This document shows, piece after piece, positions 19,491 through 32,600 of a DNA stretch of 64,000 bases. The first letter of the stretch is position 1; each line of letters starts with the position of its first letter. Below the pieces are notes generated by a model. The model had not been told where the DNA came from. It ran no database searches and was given only the letters and a program-made list of their open reading frames with translations. Source of the stretch: Symbiodinium natans (lineage: Eukaryota > Sar > Dinophyceae > Suessiales > Symbiodiniaceae); NCBI GenBank assembly GCA_905221605.1, contig CAJNDS010002221.1:83501-147500 (forward strand), written 5' to 3'. A program made the translations under genes and the position numbers.

Positions 19491-20471
19491 CGAGGCTATT
19501 TTTTGGGGAACTCCAGCCTTGCGGCTTCGGAACCCCCAAACCCCCCCAAAAAACACCCCCTTTTTTGGGGGCATCTGTGAAGTCCAGATGCGAAGTTGCC
19601 AGGGTTTAGGGTTTAGGGGTTTAGGGTTTAGGGTTTAGGGTTTAGGGTTTAGGGTTTAGGGTTCCAGGGTGCACGCAGTCCGTTAGGATTGTCAGATGGT
19701 TTTCAGGCTTAAGGTTTAGGGCTTAGGGTCATCCTAAGGAACCTAGCTTATGGTTTAAGGGGCCTCCTAAGCTCCCGAAATCCTTACAAACCTTCAACAT
19801 TCCCAAGCTCCCTAATACCCCAAACCCTGAACAATCAGCCCCAAAGAGCCCTCATGAAACCCAAGAAAACCCTCAAGATTGAGATGCTCCCCCCCCTTAG
19901 ACTAACAGTCCTTGTTGGGGATTCTGGTACCCCCTACTATAATCCTTATTAAGGACATATAAACCAGGACCCGGAGGAGGCACTTATTCACCGTTTTTCA
20001 GGGATTGGGTTCCCTTTTAGCTACTTAGACCAAGAACGGTACCATTTTATTACTAGGTTACTCCTGGGTCTAGTTTGAAGGATTGCATAAGGTACCTACT
20101 TCCCTCGTCCCCTTATCAGAACCGGTAAGTTAACTTCCTAAACCCTCAACCCTAAGCCCTACAAACCGCCCCAAATCCCCAACGCCCTACATCCCAAAAT
20201 CCCTAAACCCGAAACCCTAAATCCCTAAACCTTAAGATTTTTAATCCCTAAATCCTCAAAACCCTAAACCCTCAGACCCCTGAATCCCCAAGCCCTCAAC
20301 AGCCCAAACCCCTAAATCCCTAAACCCCCTAAAACCCTCAACCCCTAAAACCCCTAGATCCCTCAAAAGCCTCAAGAAATCCCTAAATCCCTGAATCCCT
20401 GAACCCCTAAAAACCCTAAGTCCCTCACAACCAGCCCAGGTGCCGTGGTCCACATCCGCAGCCACTTGGTT

Positions 20472-20550
20472 ACCCTAAACCCTAAACCCTAAACCCTAAA
20501 CCCTAAACCCTAAACCCTAAACCCTAAACCCTAAACCCTAAACCCTACAC
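20472..20550 (-). repeat. interstitial telomere-like array (CCCTAAA)n
   Basis: About 11 units in front of the first good beta-helix exon. The 19.7-20.45 kb DNA before it holds decayed repeats and no gene that I can see. Confidence 0.95.
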
Positions 20551-20555
20551 CCCAG

Positions 20556-20630
20556 GGTTGCCAAGGTCAGGCCCACCAGCTCTACTTCCTGGGAAGCGTG
20601 GCCTTCCGCGGCCAGCTCGAGGTCTTCAGG
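20556..20630 (+). CDS. beta-helix exon
   Basis: After ACCCCAG: GCQGQAHQLYFLGSVAFRGQ, then LEVFR; 25 codons, phase 0-0. TTTAGGG/TTTGGGG DNA follows (20735-20870). Confidence 0.55.
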
Positions 20631-23600
20631 CTTAATTACTGTTGGTTCGTTGGGAATGGGGGATATATGGTACCTTATTCCCGACTCACCAATAGTAAGC
20701 AGGAGAGCAGCTGGAAGCCCTTTGCGTTTTTGTTTTGGGTTTGGGGTTTAGGGTTTGGGGTTTAGGGTTTGGGGTTTGGGGTTGGGGCTTGGGGTTTAGG
20801 CTTGGGGCTTGGGTTTGGGGTTTAGGGTTTGGGGTTGTGGGTTTGGGGTTGTGGGTTAGGGGTTTGGGGTGGGGGGGAGGGCATTCGCTGCGGCAATTGT
20901 ATTCATGTAAAGGAGAAATGCCCGCCCACCCAGAGAATCCCATGCCGTTCCGAAAACACAAGGTTTCCTACATCTCTCAGTACATGCGACAAGGCACACA
21001 GCAGCAACAACACATCACCCCAGAACCCGAAGCCCTAGGCCTTGAATTCTATGAACCCTTTAGGACCCTAAACCCTAAGCCTTAGGCCCTGAACCCAAAC
21101 TGCTTGCCCGAAATCTGAATAGGGCTGGCGCCGGCTTGGGGCAGTTGAGGGGTTGAGGGATTTAAGGGTTTAGGGTTTAGGGTTTAGGGTGTTGAGGAGT
21201 TTTGGGTTTGGGCTGAAGGGGTGGGGGGGGGGGGTGTTAGGGTTCGGAGTCTTAGGGTTTGGGGGATTTGAGGGTTTCGGGTATGCTTCGGGGGGGTCTA
21301 GGAGTTGAGGGTTCAGAGACTCAGAGTTGAGGGCTTTAGGACGTTAAGGTTGGGGGTTTAGGGTTTAGGGTTTAGGGTTTAGGGTTTAGGGTTTAGGGTT
21401 TAGGGTTCTGTAAGCTAGCTGGCCATGCGGCGTTTGTGAGGATGACCCTTGAACTCCCCCATCTTGGGATGTTTGAAGGGGGTACGTTTCATGGAAACTC
21501 TTCCTTGAGCGAGACCGTTCCTCATGCTTTCAAAGGGACTTGGGTTCCCTGCAGCCTAAAACTCAAACACCTAGAGCTCTCAACCCTGAGCCCCAAAACC
21601 CTAGTCCCCCAAAACCCTAAAGTTTCCAGGAGAACCAGCCAAACTAAACCCAAAGGCTCAAAAGCCCTAAACGCCCTGAAGCCCAAAAACCGTAGAGCAG
21701 CTGAGGTGCACTAAACCCTAAGCCCTAAGCCCTAAGCCCTAAACCCTAAACCCTAAACCCTAAACCCTAAACCCAAAACCCTAAACCCTAAACCCTAAAC
21801 CCTAAACCCTAAACCCTAAACCGTCAAGCAGCTGAGGTGCGCGGGAGGAAGGGGGAACTCAGCACTGCCTGCGTCAGCGTGGGTGGGAACCTCACCGTGC
21901 GCGGGGACCTCTCCTTCCACAGCTGCCACAATGGCAAGACCCTGAACCCCTTGGGCGGAGGACTCACGAACCCGGTTTAGGGTTTAGGGTTTAGGGTTTA
22001 GGGTTTAGGGTTTAGGGTTTAGGGCTTAGGGGACCCTGAACCCTTTGGGCGGAGGACTCACGAACCCGATGAAAGCCCTAGTCGCTCTAGACCCTAAGCC
22101 CTAAACCCTGGGACCTCCAATCCCTAATCCCATGCACATCTGTACTTACAAGCACCGTATAAGACCCCTAAGTAGGTTGCAAGCAGACTTAGCCCTGGCG
22201 TTACAAGTACCCGTGAAACCCTACAGCCTCTCAACTCTAACCTTAAGGCTCCAGGGACTCTTATTTTAGGGTTTTTGTGCCCAAAGGCCTTATTTTGCAA
22301 GGTTTTAAGCCATTTTTGAGCCTAAGGGTAAAGCATCTATGAACCCCCTGGGTGGAGGACTCACCGTCGATGGCGACTTGGACCGCAGGGTTCAGATACC
22401 CCCCCACCCCCCCCCGCGTTTTGGGGTGTACGGGAGATTTCACCTCCTCAAACCCATCCAACACGCCGCCAGGGTCGGCGGACCCTAAACCCTGAACCCT
22501 GAACCCTAAACCCTGAACCCTAAACCCCAGTATCTAACCCAACACCCCGAGTATGCTCTGCATCTGGCGGCTGCGCCTACGCGCCAGCCTAATATTTTCA
22601 AACGCCACGCAAAGCATGGCAGCCGCCTAAACCCTAAACCCTAAACCCTAAACCCTAAACCCTAAACCCTAAACCCTAAACCCTAAACCCTAAACCCTAA
22701 ACCCTAAACCCTAAACCCTAAACCCTAAACCCTAAACCCTAAACCCTAAACCCTAAACCCTAAACCCTAAACCCTAAACCCTAAACCCTAAACCCTAAAC
22801 CCTAAACCCTAAACCCTAAACCCTAAACCCTAAACCCTAAACCCTAAACCCTAAACCCTAAACCCTAAACCCTAAACCCTAAACCCTAAACCCTAAACCC
22901 TAAACCCTAAACGCCAAGGCGACCTTCACTTGGAGGAAGGAGCTCTGCGGTTCGAGAACTGCAGCGGCGCCAACCGCGCCTCTAGGTAGGCCCTTGGGAT
23001 CCTTTTTGTGTGAGTGTGTATAGAAGGTGTATAGGGTTTAGGGTTCAGGGTTCAGGGTTTAGGGTCTAGGGTTTCGGGTTTAGGGTTTAGGGTTGTTATT
23101 TGGTTTTTTTGGAGTACTTTGATTCTGTTTTTTCATATTTACCTGTTTATTTTTCATATTACCCCTGGTTCTTCTTGGCTTTAGGGTTGAGGGGCTTCGG
23201 CTCATATTAGGAACCGTAGGGTGTCCGTCTCATAAATATGCCGAACCCGAACCCTAAATCCTAAACATTAAACCCTAAACCCTAAATCCAAAACCCTAAG
23301 CCTTAAACATTAAACCCTAAACCCTAAGCCCTAAGCCCTAAAGCCTAAGCCCTAAACCGCAGAGGCTTTTAGTGTAAAGGGCGGCCCGCTCCGAGGCGTG
23401 GAAATACCCAGGGGGCGAGGGAGGCGCCTTCTACGTGCAAGGTGCGGGGCGCAGGGGAGGAGGTACAGTTTAGGTTTTAGTTCGGGTTTAGGGTTTAGGG
23501 TTTATAGGTTTTAGGATTAGGGTTTAGGGTTTGGGGTTTGGGGTTTAGGTTTTAAGACGTAGGGTGTAGAGTTCAGGGTTCAGGCGTTTAGGGTTTCGGG

Positions 23601-26600
23601 TTGTGGGTGGAGTTTGCGTTTTGTTGTGGAGAGGGAGGGGGTGGGGTTGAAGTTCATGTCTAGGGTCTGGGGTTTAGGCTTCGTTTGAGGGTTCGAGGGT
23701 TTTGGGTGTTCGCATTTCGGGGGTGTCCGTCGGTCCTACTTTTGTTTGTTTTTGGGGGTTGTAAGCCCTAGATCCCAAACTACCCTAAACTCTATCCCCT
23801 AAAGCCTTACGCCCTAGGCCCTAGACCCTAAACTCTAGACCCTAAACCCTTAGGGGTGCTGCTTGCCGCAGTGTCGCCGTGCAGGTGCATACCGCCAAAG
23901 GGCTGGAACATTGGAGGCCGAAAGAGCACCCAAAGCCCTGAACCCTAAAGGGCTGAACCCTAAACCCTAAACCCTAGGCCCTAAACCCTAAACCCTAAAC
24001 CCTAAACCCTAAACCCTAAACCCCGAACCCCTAAACACCTAAACCCCTAAAACCCAAAAGCCCTAAACCCCTAAAACCCCTAAACCCCTAAGCCCCTAAA
24101 CCCCTAAACCCCCTAAACCCCTAAAACCCCTAAACCCCTAAACCCCTAAACCCAAAAGCCCTAAAACCCAAAAGCCCTAAAGCCCTAAAGCCTGGCGCCA
24201 AAGCGCGCGACGACGCGCGCAAGGCCTCCCTAAAAAAAAACCCTAAAGCCCTAAACCCCTAAGCCCCTAAACCCCAACCCTAAAGGGCTGAACCCCTAAA
24301 CCCTGAACTCTGAAGCCCTAAAGCCCTAAATCCCTAAACCCTAAAACCCAAAAGCCCTAAAGCCCCTAAACCCCCAAGCCCCTAAATCCCTAAACAGCAC
24401 CCAAAGCCCTGAACCCTAAAGGGCTGAACCCCTAAACCCTAGGCCCTAAACCCTAAACCTTAAACCCCTAAACCCCCAAACCCCAACCCCTGAACCACGT
24501 GTCGTAAGCCCCAAAGCAAGGCCTCCGAGGTCCAAGCCCGAACCCAGAACCTTCTTGTAGGATTGTTACGGGAGGGGGGGGGGGGTTTCAAGGGAGGTTT
24601 AGGGTTTAGGGTTTAGGGTTTAGGGTTTAGGCTTCCCTAAGGTCACTTACCGCGCATGAACCCCCCCTTCCCTTAAGAACCCTATAACTTCTGGTTGTTG
24701 GTAGGGGCTGGGGGAGTTATTGTAGCAGCATGATTCCTGGAAAGGGTTCACTACTATTTGCTTCTCTACTAGTTGCTGCTTAAGAACCCCGCCCCCCTCC
24801 CGCTCCCCCAAATCCAAAAAGCTCTTCCTTGTAGGGGCAATATTCAGGATTATTTAGTTGTCATGTTTTTTTTTTTTGTTGGGGGGGGGGGGGGTCCCTT
24901 AAGCACATCGTTTTTTTTGCATAGGGAGAGATAGATGTCCGCTAAGTCAGAGGTAGCAAAAGTAAAGCTTCAATCCCCGCCGGGTGTTGGTTTAGGGTTT
25001 TAGGGTTTTAAGGTTTAGGGTTTAGGGTTTTAGGGTTGAAACCCTCATAAAGCAAGCCTCAACATTTCTTCTCAAACCCGCAAAAACCCTCAAACCCCCC
25101 CGAACCCCCAATCAAACCCCCCAAACCCCCGAACCCCCAAGCCTTCAAAACCCCCCTAAACCCCTCAACCCCCAAACCCCAACCGAACCCTAAACCCTAA
25201 ACCCAAAACCCTAAACCCTAAACCCTAACCCCTAAACCTAAACCCTAAACCCTAAACCCTAAACCCTAAACCCTAAACCCTAAACCCTAAACCCTAAACC
25301 CTAAACCCTAAACCCTAAACCCTAAACCCGAGCCTGTGACAGGCAGTGGGCTGCTACACACAAGGAAGAGGAGGCCACTTTGTCGGGTTCAAGGATGGAG
25401 TAGCGGGTTTGTGGGTTTGGGTTTTAGGGTTTAGGGTTTAGGGTTTAGGGTTTAGGGTTTAGGGTTTAGGGTTTAGGGTTTAGGGTTTAGGGTTTAGGGT
25501 TTAGGGTTTCGGGTTTCGGGTTTCGGGTTTAGGGTTTAGGGTTGGGATGTTCCTCCCCCTGAAACTAACAGTGCTCAGGAGGGATTGTCGTACCCTAGGG
25601 GGGGACATCCCAAGTTTAGTTTTTTGTTTTTTTTTGGGGGGGGGGGGGGGGGTAGAGTCTAGGGTGTCTAGGGTTTGAGGGTTTGGGGTTTAGGGTTTAG
25701 GGTTTAGGGCTTGCTGGGGCTCCGGGCTCAGGGGTTTCGGGGTGCCCGACACCCGGTTGTGGCTCTCAGCGTGCAGGCAACATCGTCGCATTAAAGGAAG
25801 TTCTCGAGCCTGGTTTAGGGTGCAGACTTCAGGGATCAACGTTAGTAGGTTTAGGGTTTAGGGATGTTTAGGGTTTAGGGTTTAGGGTTTAGGGTTGAGG
25901 GTTTAGGGTTTAGGGTTGAGGGTTTAGGGTTTAGGTTTAGGGTTTAGGGTTTGTAGCACATTTGGAACACTCCTCCCCCTAAAGAACTTCAGCGCTGCGG
26001 TTGCGTGCGCTTCGGGACTTCAGCACATGACGACGGGGCTTGCCCACATGGTTTCTGTTGTCTGAAGGTCCATTGATTCTAGGGAGGCTTCCACAAGAAC
26101 CTCCAAAAACCCTCGAGCCCTAAGCCCGACATCCTAGCCCTCAACCCGAGACCCTAAATGCGAAACCCGTACTGTTTATACGATCCTGAAAGCACAGCCT
26201 GCCAGGCACGTTCAAAGTCCAGCCCTAAACCCTAAACCCTAAACCCTAAACCCTAAACCCTAGACCCTAGACCCTAGACCCTAAACCCTAAACCCTAAAC
26301 CCTAAACCCTAAACCCTAAACCCTAAACCCTAAACCCTAAACCCCTAAACCCCTAAACCTCTAAACCCCTAAACCCTAAACCCTAAACCCTAAACCCTAA
26401 ACCCTAAACCCGCTACCCTGCTGTCGAGCCTGCCAGGCACGTTCAAAGTCAAAGAGAACTTTGAGGTCTATGGCGGCAACGTCTCTATTCGCAACAGTTC
26501 GGCCCTTCAAGGTGCGGACTCTGGACCCCAAACCGTAAACCCTAAACCCTAAACCCTAAACCCTAAACCCTAAACTTCCCCAAACCCCAAACCCCAGACC

Positions 26601-29600
26601 CTGGCCTCAACCGCGCGAAAAGGCGGCAGCATCGTCGCCCACCACTTCAAGGTGGGACGGGCCTCAAAATTTGACCCTCTCGGCCCACCGGCCTTGGGTT
26701 GAGGGTTTAGGGCTTGGGGATTGGAAACCCTGAGCCCCAACCCTGAGCCCTAAACCCTAAATCCTAAACCCTAAACCCCAAACCTCACAACCCCAAAGCC
26801 TAAAGCTTTCAAGTTCAACTACAGGAGGCCTTTTGAAGATTTACCCAAGGTCTTCGGCGGCGATGTCTCCATCCGCGACTCCTGGGCAGATGAAGACGGA
26901 GGACTCATCTGGTTGAAAGCTTCGGCGGCGTCATATGGGTAGTTCTCTAAATACAGAGGCCCACTTTGGGTACCCGAAAATTACGGCACCCTTAAAATGA
27001 GGACTTCCCGAAATGGCCCTAATGTAGAGAACTACCCATATACTAATTGATTTACCACTGCACCTGAACTTTAGTGCTTCTATCCATCCATCCACCCACC
27101 CATCCATCCATCCACCCATTTGTCTATCTATCTGTATATACCTGGCAGGGTTTAGGGTTTAGGGTTTAGGGTTTAGGGTTTAGGGTTTAGGCTTTAAGCT
27201 TTAGGGTTTAGGGTTTAGGGTTTAGGGACACACACACACAACTCGAGCATGCATGGCCTTGTTTAGCTCTGGCTTTGCGATTCTGAGTCCTGTCGACCGG
27301 TATTTGTACACCAGGGCAAGGCTTATATAGGAGCCCAAAGCCCTAATACATCCCAAGGAGCCCGAAGCCCAAATTCTATAACCCTGTTTAACCCCAACCA
27401 GCCCTCTTGAACCTTAAATAAACCCTAAACCCTAAACCCTAAACCCTAAACCCTAAACCCTAAACCCTAAACCCTAAACCCTAAACCCTAAACCCTAAAC
27501 CCTAAACCCTAAACCCTAAACCTCTGAAAACTCATAGTCATGGACTAGCGGCCTTGAGCCAAGTTGCGGGAGGTGCCATCAAAGCCGCCGTTCTCGTCGC
27601 CGGCGGCGGCGTCTCCATCCGAAATGCCCGTGCGAAGAACGGAGGTGACCGTGCGTCTTAACTCTCAGCCCTAAACCCTAAACCCTAAACCCTAAACCCT
27701 AAACCCTAAACCCTAAATCCTAAACCCTAAACCCTAAACCCTAAACCCGAAACCCGAAACCCGAAACCCGAAGCCCCAGCTGCTCACTCCTGAAGGTGCC
27801 ATTCACAGCTGGAAGCCTAGCGAGGCCGAGTCAAACCTTCAATTTGTTGGGAAGATTTTTGGGCAGGTTGTTTTTGAGTTTAGGGTTTCGGGTTTAGGGT
27901 TAAGGGTTTAGGGTTTAGGGTTTAAGGGTTCCTTTTGTTCGTTGAATCTTGGTGCTTTCATTTTTCATTGGGTTGTTAAGGGTTAGGGTTTTTTTGGTGG
28001 ACAATGGGCTTTCAGGGTGCAGGGTTTGACATTCCCGTGTGCTGTTTTTTGCTTAGTTGGGCTTGGGAGGTTTGCTGAGCGCACTCCCTGAACGCCCTAA
28101 ACCCTAAGCCCTTATATAGGGTTTAGGGTATAGGGTTGAGCCCTAAACCCTAACCCCTAAACCCTAAATCCTAAACCCTAAATGATCTTAAGGCATTATT
28201 CCTTAACTGAAGGGGGCTCTTTTGGGAAGGTCTCGGGTGGTAACGCCAAACCCTAGTCCCCAAACCCCAAACCCCAAACCCTAAACCGTAAACCCTAAAC
28301 CCTGAACCCCAAACCCCACACCCTAAACCCTAAACCCTAATCTTTGGAAAGGTGTCGGGTGGTGTCCTCCGCATCTTCAACGCTTCGGCCCGAGAGGATG
28401 GAGGCGCTGGGGTTTAGGGTTTAGGGTTTGGGGCTTAGGGTTTAGGGTTTAGGGTTTGGGGTTTAGGGTTAGGGTTTAGGGTTTGGGGATTAGGGTTTGG
28501 GGTTTAGGGTGAAGGGTTTAGGGTTTGGGGACTATAGATGCAGCACCCCAAGCCCCATACGCTGCACCTCCAAAGGACGAAGCGCACCCAAGCCTCAGCA
28601 ACTCCGTCACTCGAAGCGTCTTGAAGTCCGTGCTTAGGGTTTGGGGTTTAGGGTTTAGGGTTTAGGGTTTAGGGTTGAGGGTTGAGGGTTTGGGGTTTCG
28701 GGACCGCGCGCCCCATACCCTAAGCTCTGAACCCGAAGTACAGTGTTTTGCCCAACGCGTGCCGAGATCCAACCCTAAGAAACTCCTTCCGGAAGACCGT
28801 GACTGCGGGTTTAATTTGGGGCTTTGGATCCTTAAAATTAGGATAGAATATGCGATTAGGATAAGCAACCCTCAACCCTCAACCCTAAGCCCTAAGCCCT
28901 AAGCCCAAAACCCTAGACCCCAAACCCTAAACTCTACACCCTAAACCCTAAACCCTAAACCTCCCCAGACCCCCTCGCGGCAGCAACCAGCACGCCGACA
29001 GCAACTCCCCAAAGCAGTCCACCCGTGAGGAAGATACGCTTCTAAACAGTCTGCCGCCGGAACAGAAGCTGAGAGCTTTCTTCCTTGCTGCAACCCTGCT
29101 CGACACTCTCTTCGAACACAACCAACAGCAAGCGCCGCCCAAGACCGGAGCCGACAAAAGCAAAGCAACAACCGCAGCAAGGCAGCCCTGCGGCCCAAGC
29201 CAAGATCCCTATGCGAGTCTCGCCGGGCTAGAGTCTGCGCTCGCAGGCTGCAAAGAAGCATGGACAGACTTCTGGAGACGGCAGCCTCCGTGCGACCTTC
29301 CATGCGGATCCCGCAGCCAACTTCAGGGCCCCCTCCCCTTCTTTCCAGCCTGTCTCCGTGCGCTCGACATCTACACAGACGGCTCACACAAGGATTCGCA
29401 CTGTCCAGGCTGGGCAATAATCCTCGTTGACGGAGTACAGTTTGGTGAGGAAAAGCAATACGCCGCCTGTGCTTACGGTACTGTGAAGGCCATAGCCGAC
29501 ATAGGCCTCTGTAGAGACAACCATCTCTCAAACATCGACGCCGAGGGAATCCCAGTACTCCTTGCGCTGCTCTGGACGCTTGGGCTTGACATACGCATCC

Positions 29601-32600
29601 ATGTTACCATCTGGACCGACTGTGAGGTCATTGCCACCGCTGCGAACGGCGCCAGTTCACCTCCTGACGCCAAGGAGAAACAGAGGCGCCTCTGCCCCAG
29701 CATCCGACAAGTCATGCAGATCCATGAAGCCAGGACCTCCCCTGTCCAAGTGCAATGGACCAAAGGACACGTAGGCCAGATCTACAACGAATCCGCCGAC
29801 GCGCTAGCCAACCACGCCAGAAGCACTGGGGCGTGTACAGCCCTACCCAAAGCCGTGCTCGCACTCCTGGAACATGAGCTCCTCCCCTGGGCGTGGAGAC
29901 TACAAGCCCAGACGTCTGCCATTCCCTCACTGCAGGAACTCCTAAAAGGTGAGTACGAAGAGCGAGAAGCTGCTGCGCCTGCGCACCTGCCTGTTCCCAG
30001 AAGCAGCACTACAGCCAGAACGCAGCCCCTACAGCTCAGAGTAGCCACTTACAACGTGCAGTCCATGCGTGACCGAGGGCCACTCCTCCAAGCCCTTGTG
30101 AGGCGAGACGGCGTTGCGGTGCTTGGACTGCAAGAGACCAGATACCGAACGGCGTCACTCGGCCAGGGCGAGACGCACATCACTGTGAGTAGCGCGGCCA
30201 CACCAAGAGGCGAGGGCGGCTGCGCGATCTGGATTGCCAAAGACGCACAGATCGGGCCAGTCCAGATCAAGGATGCTACCGTCCTAATCAGCACAGACAG
30301 GCACCTGTTGATCAGGCTGTGCACCGACAAATGGACGGGCTACATCCTCTCCGCACATGCGCCCCACACAGGCAAGCCTGCTGAAGAGATTGCCGCCTGG
30401 TGGGACGACCTCACCAACAAGCTGAATCCATATGTCGGTACAGGACTACCACTCATATGTTGCATCGATGCTAATGCAAGAGTTGGCGCCACCACATCAC
30501 AGGCCGTCGGTCCACACGCGAGCGAAGCCGAAAATTTTGCGGGAGCCTGCCTGCGAAACTTCTGCCACGTGAATGCCTTATGCGCCCCCACTACCTTCCA
30601 GGGCATTAAGGGACAGTGCGTCGAGCCCGACACTGACGTGCACACATGGGCTTCCAGCCACGGTGACACGCACCGCATCGACTACGTACTCGTGCCGCAG
30701 GCCTGGCTCAGTCACTGCAGCGAGATACGTATGCACCCTGACTTCAGTCTCAGGGAGGGGGAAGACCACACCGCAACGTCCCTGAAGATCACCCTCCAAG
30801 CTGGCACCATTTCCAAGCCCAGTCGCGCTCATGCCCGGATCCCTCTGCTACGTGTTTCCGACACACAACAAGCAGAGGCGCCAATCCCTGCGGCACTGCA
30901 GACTGCCAGCCAAGTGCCCTGGAGTACCAACATACATGACCACGTTGCCAGAGTTGACGACGTGCTTCGTAGCAGCTGCCGAAGTCAGGGACCAAAGCAA
31001 CACAGAAAGGCGCACATCTCTCAGCACACCTGGAACCTGGTGAGGTACCGCAGGGAGGCCCGTCATAGGATCAAGGCTGCCCACAATGGTATCCAACGTC
31101 TCCGGCAACTCATTTGCTGGAGGGCTTGGAAACTTGGACACATCAGTGCGGAGTTCATTCGGAAGGTACAGGAATGGCGCGACAGGCAATGCGCCTTACA
31201 CCGCCGTCATGCCACTGCCATACGTGACACTAGTGTAGCAAGCCTCATGCTACGAGCTTCTCTGAAACAAGACAGGCTGGACCACTTGGAGGTCCTTGCT
31301 GCCAAGTTCCAGGAAGCTGCTAACAAAGGCGCATCGCAGCAGCTTTACCACGCACTCAAGATATACCGGCCTGCAGGCAAAAAGGTACACAAGTCCTTTG
31401 GACAGCCGCTTACTGTCATGCTCCCTACTGGCAAGCACGCTGAAACAGCAGGCGCACAGGGATGTGTTTGCGCAGCAGGAAGCTGGGACCATCCTCACCC
31501 CTGCGGAGTACTGCAGCCAAGACGCCCCCAGTAGAGTGGAGCCCAGTGCTAGGTACCGTCTGACAGACCTCCCAACTCTCTTCCAAGTAGAGCAAGTTGT
31601 GCGCGAGGCCAAAGATGGCAAGGCTCCAGGGCCCTCTGGAATTACTGCAGCCGTGTGGAAATCCTGCCCGACAGGAGCCGCCAAAACACTGCTGCCCATT
31701 TTTATGAAAGCCCATATCCGGCTCACCGAGCCCATACAGTATCGGGGCTGTCAACTCGTTGCTTTCTTCAAGCAGAAAGGCACGCCAACTGACCCTCTGA
31801 ACTACAGAAGCATCGCGCTCTTTGACCCCGCGGCGAAGATGCACCACCGGCTGCTGCGCCCTGCTTTGTGCCAGCAACTAGGACACACTGCCCAGCCGTT
31901 GCAACAGGGCTGCGTCAGAGGGTCGTCCTCAAACTCCCTTCACCATTACGTTGCCACGTGGGGAAGGATCTCCAAAGCCAGGGGCGCACCCTGCGCTACG
32001 ATCTTCCTTGACCTCAGCGCCGCGTACTACAAGAGTCTATGTGGCCGACAGCTGCTGACGGCGCCGAAAGCCCCACAGACCAACACGTTGCCTGGATACT
32101 TGGGCGCCTGCAGGTGCCCGCTACACTTATGCACCAGGTTCAGCAGTATGCTCGCAACACTGACCTGCTGGAGCAGGCCCCGGAGCACCTACGCCGCTAC
32201 GTCAGAGTCATGCTCAGCGGAACGTACTTCGTACAAGACGGCCTTGAAGGACTTCTCCGTACACACGCCGGCTCAAGACCGGGCGACGCAATAGCGGATG
32301 CCCTCTTTGCGCTTGCTGCTGCGGACATGCTGCGCGAAGTACAAGAGCACCTCAACTTAAACGGGCAGCCGTGCCCGCTGCCGACGTGGGCCGACGACGT
32401 TGCTCTACCGCTGACCTGCGACTCTTGCGAGGAAGTCGGCAACACTGTGCAACAGGCGGCTACCGTGCTGCACGACAGCTGCACCCGCAGGGCAATGGCA
32501 CCGAACTACGCTGCCGGCAAGACGGAGGTTTTGGTATGCCCTACGGGACCAGGATCCAAAAAACTCAAGCGCAGCCTCTTCCGAACTGGGGAAGGCACCA

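Noticed and set aside
20735-21085. ORFs of the GLGFRVWGLGF type
   Set aside because: Translations of TTTAGGG/TTTGGGG repeats in an open frame; the same holds for similar ORFs at 5622, 14385, 14811, 28675 and 56417.
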